Positions 37,513 through 45,273 of a stretch of 51,181 bases of DNA are shown in pieces. Numbering within the stretch: position 1 is the stretch's first letter; the number at the start of each line of letters is the position of its first letter. The DNA is taken from positions 1 to 51,181 of the forward strand of contig JAJYBV010000012.1 of assembly GCA_021778805.1 (NCBI GenBank), given 5' to 3'. A program made the position numbers and the translations under genes. A model generated the notes under the pieces. That model worked only from the letters and a program-made list of their open reading frames with translations. It was not told the origin of the DNA and did no database searches. This stretch comes from Chloroflexota bacterium (lineage in GTDB: Bacteria > Chloroflexota > Ktedonobacteria > Ktedonobacterales > JACDGC01).

Positions 37513-38025
37513 CTAGGCCCGAAAGTCGAATAAAACACTCGGGCGCTGTTCTTGCACTATTCCGCCGGCGTGAGAATAACTGGCGGCTTTGGCGTGTTTC
37601 AGAACAGATTGCAGCAATGTATCATTAATGCGCTGCGACTGTTCTATCAGCGCGGCATTTTGAGTATTCACCTTTTGCAATTGGCGTACTCTGGCGCTGA
37701 GCGATACGATTAATGTTTGCATGCGCTGCGCATAGCGGGTAGAAGACGCAAGTTTGCACAATTGATTTGCTGACGGCAATTCCGGTAAACTATGCGCGGC
37801 AGCAATATGCGCCATTAAAGCCGAACGTTCTTTTTCTAAACTTTCGGCTTCGCGAACAATGTGTTCTTTTTCGCTGATTACCAGCGCAATTGCCGATAAA
37901 TCTGCGCGGCCTACTGCGTCTCGCTCATTTTCTGATAATTGAAGAAGCCGTTCATAAAGCTGATTTTGCTTATCCAAATTTCGAGCAATTTTCTCGAAAC
38001 TAGAGTCTTGCGCTGTTTCATCCAC
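37513..38025 (-). CDS. flgN: Flagellar export chaperone FlgN
   Basis: A 170-aa, mostly helical, Leu/Glu/Gln-rich protein of FlgN size. The run NQLYERLLQLSENERDAV, with a following ISEKEHIVREAESL, matches the family's helical hairpin that binds the C termini of FlgK and FlgL and delivers them to the export gate. Sequence similarity in this family is weak, so position between flgM and flgK is the main support. It follows flgM by 19 nt. Confidence 0.85.
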   Translation of the reverse strand: MDETAQDSSFEKIARNLDKQNQLYERLLQLSENERDAVGRADLSAIALVISEKEHIVREAESLEKERSALMAHIAAAHSLPELPSANQLCKLASSTRYAQRMQTLIVSLSARVRQLQKVNTQNAALIEQSQRINDTLLQSVLKHAKAASYSHAGGIVQEQRPSVLFDFRA

Positions 38026-38044
38026 GGTTGCATACTCCGATACT

Positions 38045-38377
38045 TTAAGAATTATTCAGCAGTTTATCCGCAAGCGCAGCGTTATCTGCGCTAAAATTAT
38101 ATGAACCGGAAAGATATTTTGCTTTTGCGGCGGCAACACGATCCATACGCGGCGCAAGAGGCTGCTGTACATCTGCCAGCGCTTTCACGTATGTTTGCGC
38201 TTGTGCAGAAAGGGAAACTTTTGCGCTGGAACTGCCGGATGTTGCTGTGGCTGTGTTGGTTGCAGCGGCAGATCCCGCCGCTCCGGTAGAAATACTGCCG
38301 GAAACCGGATCGGTGTTTTGCGCCTGTTTTGTATAAAGATCGGCTATATCCTGAGATATAGATGGCTGCACATTCAT
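38045..38377 (-). CDS. flgM: Anti-sigma-28 factor FlgM
   Basis: A 110-aa protein. Residues 35-55 are a Ser/Ala/Thr-rich linker, and the C terminus (DRVAAAKAKYLSGSYNFSADNAALADKLL) is the FlgM segment that binds FliA: R-V-x-x-x-K-x-x-x-x-x-G-x-Y. Described here by position (about residues 78-106). FlgM holds sigma-28 inactive until it is exported through the finished hook. ATG 38377 has GAGG six nt upstream. First gene of flgM-N-K-L. fliA is not in the window. I found no sigma-28 promoter upstream; TTGACG with GAATAA at 17 nt (minus, near 38500-38480) is a weak sigma-70 candidate. Confidence 0.9.
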   Translation of the reverse strand: MNVQPSISQDIADLYTKQAQNTDPVSGSISTGAAGSAAATNTATATSGSSSAKVSLSAQAQTYVKALADVQQPLAPRMDRVAAAKAKYLSGSYNFSADNAALADKLLNNS

Positions 38378-38739
38378 ATATTTGTACCTCGCTTTCTTAA
38401 AATGTCAGGTGATGTACCTTTTCCTTTGTTTTCATGCCGATTTAGTTGGAGCTTTTCAGAATCAGACACTATTTGGTCTTATTCACATTGTACCGGCGCA
38501 GCGTCAAACAAATAATATCACCAGTTTCGTATGTTAATTGCGGTCTTTTACCAAGATGTTTTTTTGCTCATCTAGTTGATATTCGCAAAACCATACGTCC
38601 CTGACATTGATAAGATTAAACTCAGATACATAAGATATGTTTATGTATCTGGATGTGATCATCGGATCAATATATATTTTTCTGAAGGGTATACATCTTA
38701 ATTACTTAATCAATTACAAACAAATTAATTGATTGGTTA
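38378..38739. other. Intergenic region upstream of flgM
   Basis: No gene is supported. It contains a perfect 11-bp hairpin (CAGATACATAA at 38623-38633, complement at 38641-38651, 7-nt loop) and an 8-bp inverted repeat AATCAATT/AATTGATT (38708-38715, 38727-38734) next to repeat copy D. Neither stem is followed by a T-run. Confidence 0.5.
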
Positions 38740-39165
38740 AATGGTCTTTGATATTTTCATCAGGATGAAGATCAACAGAGCGGAGTGCATTGAGTATCTC
38801 ATAGTGTCTGTTGTTGAACAATCACCGCACGGTACCCATGGGTGAAGGTGGGGAAACAAGCCACACGATTCATCGTGTGGTGTTCGTTTTGTGGCCACCT
38901 TGGCGCCTACACCGCACGGTACACAAGTGTCCCCCCAAAATATCTTTAAATATGAATACAACCACCGCGCGGTCACACATGAGGCCATGCAATCCGGTAG
39001 GGGCAACCCTTGCGGTCGCCCTTGCTTCCCGGCTACCACTATTGCGTTGGGAATAGTGTTTAAAATAATAATTTTTTGGAGACACCCCAAACCCCGCGCA
39101 AGGGGCATCCGCCCCTTACGTATCCCGGCTTTTATGGCCGGGCGGCGCGCTGGTATTTGGCTGTA
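38740..39165 (+). repeat. Dispersed intergenic repeat, copy D (longest composite)
   Basis: It contains every block of the family in one orientation: CAGGATGAAG with CAACAGAG, CTGTTGTTGAACAA, ACCGCACGGTACCCATG, GGGGAAACAAGCCACACG followed by the palindrome CCACACGAT-N2-ATCGTGTGG, TTCGTTTTGTGGCCAC, a near-palindrome GGGCAACC-N5-GGTCGCCC (39001-39021), and GGAGACACCCCAAACCCCG with CGCAAGGGGC (39079-39103). No gene is supported in it. 39166-39488 has none either, only the leader of the next gene. Confidence 0.82.
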
Positions 39166-39488
39166 CCTCCTGAGTAGTTACGTATTTTGTTACTGTTTTG
39201 CAGGAATCTGAGATAGCTATAAGACCTTTGGTGTAGATCTTTCGCGGAATTGAGATATACAATAGTATAAGAGATGCCGATAAGTATTAACATCAGAAAA
39301 TTTTAAAGCCGGCGCGCAATTTGTCAACGCCCGTTTAGAGCAATGGCAGATGCGGCTGTAACACATATATTTGCCGCTTGTTTCAAAGAAGAACGGAGTT
39401 GCTATTCCGCGCCCTGCGGTACATAGCGCCGGCTGGTACAAAATTTACAATACATCAAGCCAATAGCAGGAAAGAAAGGAAAACAATC

Positions 39489-40130
39489 GTGTCAAAATCT
39501 GGATTAACGCCGGCTGGAATTTCTGCCGCGACGAAACCCATTTTATCTAAAATGAACGATATTGCCCAAAAAACTCCCGGCAAAATTCGTGATGAAATTC
39601 AAGCTTTGCGCCCTCTTTTAGAGGATCGTGAATCTGTAACGCAGGAACAGTTAGAGAAAATTGTAAAATCTATTGCAGAAAAATTGATGAATGCGCGCGC
39701 ACAGGCAGAGGAAAGAGCTAAGGCAATTGTTCCGGCGCAGTCTGCGCAAAAAATTCGTAAAATTGCGGTTATTTCCGGTTTTAGTGTTGGTTTTGCCGCT
39801 GCCGCCGGCGCCGCATTTTATGTGATTCGCAAGCAGGTGTTAAAACATCACCATGATGACGAAGTAACTGCTGAATTGCCGCACAACAAATCAGAACACA
39901 ATGAAAAACCAAGCGCGAAAGTTTTAGGGCTTGTGCGTGCGCTTTCAGATAAAACCGGACTGAAATTGGCAAGAACCCATAAAGAGCCGGAAGAATATTC
40001 GTGTGTTGGCGATGTGCGCACCAAAAAATTTGTCACAATAGCCAGTGAAGTATTACCGGAAGAAGAACACCGGATTTATTTTCACAATGAAAAAGAAGCC
40101 GTGCTTGCAGGTTATCGTTCTGAAAACTAA
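39489..40130 (+). CDS. Hypothetical single-span membrane protein with C-terminal sunset-like motif
   Basis: A 213-aa protein of unknown function. GTG 39489 is the likely start: AAAGGA lies at 39475-39480, and the upstream part of the frame lies among repeat-derived sequence. Residues 15-85 are charged and helical (TPGKIRDEIQALRPLLEDRE). A single membrane span follows (about 98-118, VISGFSVGFAAAAGAAFYVI), then a His/Asp/Glu-rich segment (KHHHDDE). The C-terminal 45 residues (SCVGDVRTKKFV, then RIYFHNEKEAVLAGYR) resemble the small sunset/Ada-type domain that ends in F-x-(S/N)-x-x-E-A-x-x-A-G-Y-R, but lack most of its cysteines. A terminator follows. Confidence 0.75.
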   Translation: MSKSGLTPAGISAATKPILSKMNDIAQKTPGKIRDEIQALRPLLEDRESVTQEQLEKIVKSIAEKLMNARAQAEERAKAIVPAQSAQKIRKIAVISGFSVGFAAAAGAAFYVIRKQVLKHHHDDEVTAELPHNKSEHNEKPSAKVLGLVRALSDKTGLKLARTHKEPEEYSCVGDVRTKKFVTIASEVLPEEEHRIYFHNEKEAVLAGYRSEN

Positions 40131-40150
40131 CGATTAAAGCACACTACGAG

Positions 40151-40190
40151 CAGCGCCCTTTGCTTTTATGCAGGGGCGCTGTGGTTGTTT
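40151..40190 (+). terminator. Terminator after the sunset-like gene
   Basis: CAGCGCCC (40151-40158) pairs with GGGCGCTG (40174-40181) around a 15-nt loop, followed by TGGTTGTTTTC. It lies between convergent genes. Confidence 0.75.
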
Positions 40191-40201
40191 TCTGTGATGG
40201 G

Positions 40202-40642
40202 CTATTGATTTACTGCGGAATTTACCAGCAGCTGATGGATGAGTGTTGTCATATCATTCATAGTAAACGGTTTCATCAGAAAAGGAACGCCGTTGAGTTC
40301 TTTTTCAATTGGCCGCGAGCCACTGATAAGGAGTAGCGGAATGGTTGCAGTTGCCGCGTTTTCACGCAGTTGGTGAACAAATTTCACACAATTTGAATCA
40401 GGGAAAATATAGTCTAAAATTAGGAAATCTGGCGCAATTTTCAATATTTGAGAAAAAGCATTATGTACATCCATCTCAATTTCAACGATGTAACCTAAAT
40501 CAATAAGAATTTGCGACAAAATAATGCCGATATCTTCATTATCGTCGATTATTAAAATTTTTTGTGGTGTAGTAGTCATAGTAGCAGTTAATACAGATTC
40601 CGATTGTAAAATAGAATTTGGGTTATAGTTGGGATGAACCAT
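40202..40642 (-). CDS. Single-domain response regulator (CheY-like)
   Basis: A 146-aa receiver domain with no output domain. ILIIDDNED carries the acidic pocket, FLILDYIFPDS the phospho-acceptor Asp, LLISGSRP the conserved Ser, and FLMKPFT the conserved Lys. A 22-residue N-terminal tail precedes the domain; ATG 40642 follows GGGAGAG. It may act by protein contact (as CheY does at the flagellar motor) or as a phosphate shuttle for orphan kinases such as the one at 1327-3999. The partner is not shown by the sequence. Confidence 0.9.
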   Translation of the reverse strand: MVHPNYNPNSILQSESVLTATMTTTPQKILIIDDNEDIGIILSQILIDLGYIVEIEMDVHNAFSQILKIAPDFLILDYIFPDSNCVKFVHQLRENAATATIPLLLISGSRPIEKELNGVPFLMKPFTMNDMTTLIHQLLVNSAVNQ

Positions 40643-41066
40643 TGCAACTCTCCCGATTACCTTAAAAATATATATTTTAGCTTTTAATTATTGATACTAT
40701 ATCTCATTTATGAGATATTTGCAATAGCCAACTTGGATTATTTTAAGTTTGATATTTTGTTGAAGGCAGCAGATGCATTTGTTGTATATTTCCAACAGCG
40801 CAAACGTATCAGCGCTTAAGTTTCCCTATTAACTTACCCGATAGTTGGCAACAAACCTTTTTGTAAGGTTTTTGTCAGCATTTTGTTAACTTTGCCAAAT
40901 GAATAATACGCTTAAGGTTGGATATTTAAAAATAAATAGGAAAAATTTCAAACCTTATGTGCGTATACTTGCCCAAGAATAGATGAGTATACAATTTATT
41001 TGGCTGTATGGATAAAGTATACCTTGTACAAATCTTTAAGCATAATTCATGCCAAAAGACTTGTTT
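40643..41066. other. Intergenic region without a supported gene
   Basis: AT-rich. It holds one short hairpin (AAACCTT at 40853-40859, AAGGTTT at 40865-40871, T-rich on the plus-strand side), which might terminate a transcript but has no obvious gene to serve. A plus-strand open frame at 41008-41379 is mostly antisense to the MaoC-like gene and is not accepted. Confidence 0.5.
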
Positions 41067-41489
41067 TTATGATCCAATTATCTTAATTTCAACAGTTCCT
41101 TTTGCTGCAATCGTTTCTGAATCTGAAGTTACCGTAAATTCGGCCTGCAATAAGGAATTGGATATTTGCCCCACGCAGTTTAAGAAAACAGTTACATCAT
41201 GCTCTAAACCAATTTGTGTTATGATTTCGCATACTATCGCTTGGGCAGAACATAATTGCTCGGTAATCAATTGCGGTATTGCTGCTTCGATAAGTCCGGT
41301 AAGCAGCGATACCGGCACAATTCTTTGCCCTAATATGCTGTTTTCAGCGATTGTGTCGTCGATATGCGCCGGATTCTGATTATCGGTGATCAGCGCAAGC
41401 AACGCCGCATCCGCGTCTGTAATTCGCCGGACAATCTGAATTGTGCGGCCTACGTATACGGATGTTGAAGGTACCCTGTCTGCCAGCAT
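41067..41489 (-). CDS. MaoC-like hotdog-fold protein with altered active site
   Basis: A 140-aa single hotdog domain resembling (R)-specific enoyl-CoA hydratases and MaoC dehydratases. YVGRTIQIVRRITDADAALLA and TDNQNPAHID match the hydratase opening and active-site helix. In active hydratases the site reads G-D-x-N-P-x-H; here the aligned Asp position is Asn37 (D36-N37-Q-N-P-A-H42), while His42 is kept. The usual HG after the second helix is PV (RIVPVSLLTGLIE). It may be a weak or non-hydratase CoA-binding protein. ATG 41489 has AGGAGAG upstream. No fatty-acid or polyester genes are adjacent. Confidence 0.75.
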   Translation of the reverse strand: MLADRVPSTSVYVGRTIQIVRRITDADAALLALITDNQNPAHIDDTIAENSILGQRIVPVSLLTGLIEAAIPQLITEQLCSAQAIVCEIITQIGLEHDVTVFLNCVGQISNSLLQAEFTVTSDSETIAAKGTVEIKIIGS

Positions 41490-41866
41490 TCAGCTCTCCT
41501 GTATCTCTGTTCAATAAACAGCAAAAAATCTGTCGGCGCGCTTCATGTTCCGCGGCCACTTTGGCGGGTATATTAAAGTCTGCGCGCCGCTGGCTGCAAT
41601 ATTGCATAAATACTTATCTATAAAACGCAGACATATCGGGGAAAGTTCTATCCATCGATAAAGGTCCCGCAATGTCTACTATACTGGTTGTTATCATTTT
41701 CCGGAAATGTTTGTCCAAAAGTCATATTGCATATCCATGATGTTGCTTCCGGCGCAAATTCGGCGCCTGTTGTGTCATAAATCATGTGTTCGCCAAAAAA
41801 TCTTGAGTAAATATATAGCGACGCTGCTTATCACCAAGAAGTCCTAATTAGATGAAAATTAAGATA

Positions 41867-41900
41867 ATATGTTCTAGAATAAACATAGAACATATGTTTT
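41867..41900. promoter_or_regulatory. Inverted repeat with a LexA-box-like sequence
   Basis: ATATGTTCT (41867-41875) and AGAACATAT (41887-41895) are exact complements with an 11-nt spacer. The right arm is part of AGAACATATGTTTT (41887-41900), which fits the Gram-positive SOS pattern GAAC-R-N-R-Y-GTTY. It lies about 70 nt upstream of the unknown gene at 41966. The remainder of the gap 41490-41965 has no gene that I can support. Confidence 0.4.
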
Positions 41901-41965
41901 ATTTCTAGCTGCGCTTGAAACATGTATTTGATTCATGCGCGCCACTATGAAGGAGAATCTTACAA

Positions 41966-42361
41966 ATGGCAACCAACCAAATAACTAAAACATTCCAATC
42001 CGCATACCGCCAAGCGCTTCTCATTGAATTTGCATATCCCTACATTGAAAGAATCAATATGTTATGGTATATGTTCCCTGATGGCAGACCCGATGGGTTA
42101 TGTCTCGGCGCCAGATATGTGCTGTTTGTGTACCGCTGCGCTGTTTTAACCTGTGAGGAAATTGCAGCAGAATTAACCCAATCAGGTGAAGAGCAGCTGT
42201 TGGCTGCCCTGGAATCTGAATCACGCTATCTTTGGAACATAGAACGCGAAAGTATTCGCCCGAAATTATTAGAGCTTTGCCCATGTGTGCCGGAATTAAC
42301 CGAACTAGCTGCGCTTTTCGCCGATACCGATCGTATTGACATGGAGCTTATTGCGTGTTAG
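41966..42361 (+). CDS. Hypothetical protein, 131 aa
   Basis: I do not recognise this protein. ATG 41966 follows a strong GAAGGAGA. It is predicted mostly helical, soluble and acidic, with many Leu/Glu in the second half (LLAALESESRYLW, LLELCPCVPELTELAALFADTD) and four cysteines in total. No signal peptide and no clear catalytic motif. A palindrome with SOS-box features lies upstream. Its TAG stop forms the first half of the rnpB -10 box, so the two are packed without a gap. The good ribosome site and position support a real gene. Confidence 0.7.
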   Translation: MATNQITKTFQSAYRQALLIEFAYPYIERINMLWYMFPDGRPDGLCLGARYVLFVYRCAVLTCEEIAAELTQSGEEQLLAALESESRYLWNIERESIRPKLLELCPCVPELTELAALFADTDRIDMELIAC

Positions 42362-42364
42362 TAT
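42336..42364 (+). promoter_or_regulatory. Promoter of rnpB
   Basis: TTGACA (42336-42341), 17-nt spacer, TAGTAT (42359-42364). The predicted start falls at about 42371-42375, where the first helix of RNase P RNA begins. The -35 box lies in codons of the upstream gene and the -10 box contains its stop codon. Confidence 0.82.
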
Positions 42365-42374
42365 ACATGATTGG

Positions 42375-42751
42375 TAATGCAAGAATGTTGGACGGCTGCG
42401 GCGCTGAAAAATGCGTCGAGGAAAGTCCGGACTCCACAGAGCAGGGCGCTGGTTAACTGCCAGTGAGGGCAACCTTAAGGATAGCGCCACAGAAACAAAC
42501 CGCCACGCATTGCGGGGTAAGGGTGAAATGGCGAGGTAAGAGCTCACCGGCAGCCGGGTGATCGGCTGGCCGCGGCAAGCCCCGCCCGGAGCAAGATCAA
42601 GCAGAGGCAGTCGCTTCGGCGCGCGAATTGCTCGTTCGTTACGTCTCAGGTCGATCGCTAAAAACATTGGGTAACCAATGTTTCAGAGAGATAGCCGTCG
42701 CGGTTGTTTGCGCAATCGCACAGAATCCGGCTTATAGACGCTCTTGCATTA
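42375..42751 (+). ncRNA. rnpB: RNase P RNA, bacterial class A
   Basis: The catalytic RNA that matures tRNA 5' ends. The ends pair as helix P1 (TAATGCAAGA at 42375-42384 with TCTTGCATTA at 42742-42751). The universal core blocks are in order: GAGGAAAGTCCGGACTCCAC, ACAGAAACAAACCGCC, AAGGGTGAAATGGCGAGGTA, AAGAGCTCACCGG, GGAGCAAGATCAAGCAGAGG, and ACAGAATCCGGCTTATAG near the 3' end. Block order and a length of about 377 nt fit the ancestral class A type. An open minus-strand frame across it is spurious. Confidence 0.97.
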
Positions 42752-42790
42752 TTTCTTATTTTTCGTTTTTGTTTTCGCTGCTGTAAAATC

Positions 42791-42839
42791 ACCCGCCAAG
42801 GACAGAATGTATATATAACTCTGCTCTTGGCGGGTTTTT
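42791..42839. terminator. Terminator between rnpB and the convergent propeller gene
   Basis: ACCCGCCAAG (42791-42800) pairs with CTTGGCGGGT (42826-42835), then TTTTG on the plus strand. The stem is nearly identical to that at 45192-45246, which shows that the terminator was copied with the adjacent paralogous genes. Confidence 0.85.
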
Positions 42840-42867
42840 GTTGACAGTATCTTTGCGCGCAAAGCGG

Positions 42868-45024
42868 CTATGCGCCGGTTTGCAGTGTTTCCAAAACGGG
42901 GTTGTTATCTGCGCCGCTTATACCAGCTAGCCATGGTGTCCCTTGTATGTCCGCCAACGCATAAATTTTATCAGACTGATTGGTTGAGGAATAATCCGTC
43001 CATTTAACGCCATCCCAGTGTGCAATAGTTGACACTTCGCTTGCTGCAGTAAAGATCCAAATATCTTGTGAGGACACAGCATTAACTGGTGTGGGTCCCC
43101 AAATAGGATTTGTTTGATTCAATACTGTTGGAAGCATTGTCCACATTGCTCCGTTTCTGTGTATAACATATATATGAGAAAATCCCTGTAATATTAAATC
43201 AATATCAGAAACACTAAATGGCAGAATAGCCGCAATATTTGGGTTTATTATTCCACTTTTTGGCGCATTTTCAAAAATGCTTTTTACAATTGTGTCAAAT
43301 CCTTGAATTTTATTCCAAGCGCTGCCGTTGCTGCTGTACCAGATTGTTCCTGTTATATAATTTTTGTTTTCATCATTGCATTGCTCCACAATGTATACTG
43401 AACCTTTTTTATCTGATGCTGGCGGTAAAAAATTGCATTTATCTTGTAAAAACGATGGTGATTCGGTAACCCAGCTTGAACCGGTATATTTCAGTAATTC
43501 GGTGGTGTTATTCGTGTTATTTTCAAACATTAGGTAAAATGAATCTGTTCCGGCGGATGTTACTCCCAAAAAAGTATCAGATGTAAACGCAGCCGGAAGC
43601 GGTACAATGCTGAATTGTGCGCCATTCCATCGGGAAATAATATAGTTTTGCAGACTAAGTGTTCGCCCGAATAACCATATATCGGTGTCACTGTATCCTA
43701 ACAGCGCTGTTACATTTGAAAAAGGCATTTGAATGGGTACTTTGGTTATCGAGCCATTGTCCATATGCGCTAAAAAAGTTCCATTTTGATCTGCTGTCCA
43801 AACATCTGTTGGTGAAATTGCTGCAATAGATTGCAGTGATTCCCCTCCGGTTTGAGCTGAGCCTGAAAGAAAATTTGTTGTAAAAGCGCTTCCGTTCCAA
43901 TGTTTAATGATACCTTGCTGAATATTGGGTCCTGTTACTTGTTCACCTGTCAGCCAAACATCATTTGCGGTGGTTCCGCTGATTGAATTGATGAATCCGG
44001 TGGTTGCATCAGATGTTATTGTCTGTTGTGTCCAAGTTGCGCCGTTATAGACTGCGGCAAATGGCTGTCCATTTTGGTTTCCGCCTACCCAAACATCGTT
44101 AGGGCTGAAGGCTTTGACGCTGTTTAATAGTGTATTTGCTATATTAAAAGATGGCATAACGCTGCTCCAGGCATCGCCATTCCAATGCTCGATTATTGCG
44201 CCGGCAGAATTGTCTCCTACTGTCCATACATCGCCGGCAGAATCGCCAGATATTCCGGCTAAACTTGCCGTTGGATCATTTTGCAAGGGATTGGAATACG
44301 CAGTCACCTTTGATCCATTCCAGTTAAGTAACAACGCGCCGGCAGGGTTAAAATTTTTATCTGCTGATCTGCCGGAAATCCACACATTAGTAGGGGAAAT
44401 TGCCGCCATGTCCGTTAGGTTGGATATTGGGACGGGAATAGATACCGTAGTTATTTGAGATCCATTATAATGATGTAATTGTATACCTTTTCCGGTAACA
44501 GTGAAGATAAAAAGCATATTAGTATCTGACAACGCTGCAAAGGGGCCATTATCAACCGCGTCAGGTTCATTTAACTGTTTTTGTGTCCAATTGTAGCCAT
44601 TCCAATGAAACAATTCATATGGCTGAAATCTTGTAGTTGTTAAAACCGCTAATTCCCAGATATCATTCTGATTTAATTCACTTACATATACCGCTTGTGC
44701 GTTATTTATCTGTGGCTGACTTGTCCATTTAACGCCATTCCATTGATATTCCAGTGGTGTTCCATTTACATTATCATTGCCAAAAGCATATACTTGATTG
44801 GGTGAATAAGCTTGAATAGTATTCATCATTAACGATGAAGAGGTAATCGGTATTTCTTGCGCTGTAAATGATTTTCCGCTTACAGTTGGTGTTTGGTTGG
44901 GATTTATTGCCGCTGTATTATCTGGTTTTCCGATATTCATGTGCAGCATTGCAGCAGCTAAAACTAAAACAATCAATACTGATATACCGCTTGCGCCAAT
45001 TGCCAGCATCTGTTTTTTGTTCAT
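42868..45024 (-). CDS. Membrane-anchored beta-propeller protein, truncated paralogue of the anti-sigma fusion
   Basis: A 718-aa protein. A short cytoplasmic start (MNKKQ) and one membrane span (about 6-28) are followed by a long outside region of repeated blades. Each blade has a D-V-W or D-I-W core and a W-N-G turn, for example SPTNVWISG, GDVWTVG with HWNGDAW, and NDVWVGG. It matches residues from Met100 to the end of the neighbouring 832-aa protein and ends identically (GISGADNNPVLETLQTGA), but lacks the cytoplasmic zinc-finger domain. GAAAGGA (45039-45033) gives it a normal ribosome site. Probably a surface-exposed binding or scaffold protein. No catalytic motif is seen. Confidence 0.85.
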   Translation of the reverse strand: MNKKQMLAIGASGISVLIVLVLAAAMLHMNIGKPDNTAAINPNQTPTVSGKSFTAQEIPITSSSLMMNTIQAYSPNQVYAFGNDNVNGTPLEYQWNGVKWTSQPQINNAQAVYVSELNQNDIWELAVLTTTRFQPYELFHWNGYNWTQKQLNEPDAVDNGPFAALSDTNMLFIFTVTGKGIQLHHYNGSQITTVSIPVPISNLTDMAAISPTNVWISGRSADKNFNPAGALLLNWNGSKVTAYSNPLQNDPTASLAGISGDSAGDVWTVGDNSAGAIIEHWNGDAWSSVMPSFNIANTLLNSVKAFSPNDVWVGGNQNGQPFAAVYNGATWTQQTITSDATTGFINSISGTTANDVWLTGEQVTGPNIQQGIIKHWNGSAFTTNFLSGSAQTGGESLQSIAAISPTDVWTADQNGTFLAHMDNGSITKVPIQMPFSNVTALLGYSDTDIWLFGRTLSLQNYIISRWNGAQFSIVPLPAAFTSDTFLGVTSAGTDSFYLMFENNTNNTTELLKYTGSSWVTESPSFLQDKCNFLPPASDKKGSVYIVEQCNDENKNYITGTIWYSSNGSAWNKIQGFDTIVKSIFENAPKSGIINPNIAAILPFSVSDIDLILQGFSHIYVIHRNGAMWTMLPTVLNQTNPIWGPTPVNAVSSQDIWIFTAASEVSTIAHWDGVKWTDYSSTNQSDKIYALADIQGTPWLAGISGADNNPVLETLQTGA

Positions 45025-45191
45025 GTTATTGGTCCTTTCACCATTATATCGTTTCGCAATTTTATTGTTAGATTGAACATCCTCTACATCTGTTAACGCA
45101 TAAATTATCCTAAATAAGACAATTTTACTAAATTTTAAAGAAAAAGTATTAGCTCTATGGTTCTTACGTTCCTTGCAACGCTCGAATATAA

Positions 45192-45246
45192 AAAATCACC
45201 CGCCAAGGGCAGAATATATATATCTCTGTTCTTGGCGGGTGATTTT
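45192..45246. terminator. Bidirectional terminator of the sigma/anti-sigma operon
   Basis: A perfect 16-bp stem: AAAATCACCCGCCAAG at 45192-45207 and its complement at 45231-45246, with A- and T-runs at the outer ends. It closes the sigma/anti-sigma transcript 28 nt after its stop. A duplicate sits after the paralogue. Confidence 0.9.
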
Positions 45247-45273
45247 ACAGCAGTATCTTTGCGCGCAAAGCGG

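Noticed and set aside
38398-38441. TAAA and GCCGAT upstream of flgM as a sigma-28 promoter
   Set aside because: They lie on the plus strand, facing away from flgM, and are about 34 nt apart instead of 15.
41008-41379. Plus-strand frame of 123 codons
   Set aside because: Mostly antisense to the MaoC-like gene, with no ribosome site or family resemblance.
42305-42667. Open minus-strand frame across rnpB
   Set aside because: It lies antisense to RNase P RNA, whose conserved blocks and end-pairing helix explain the sequence.
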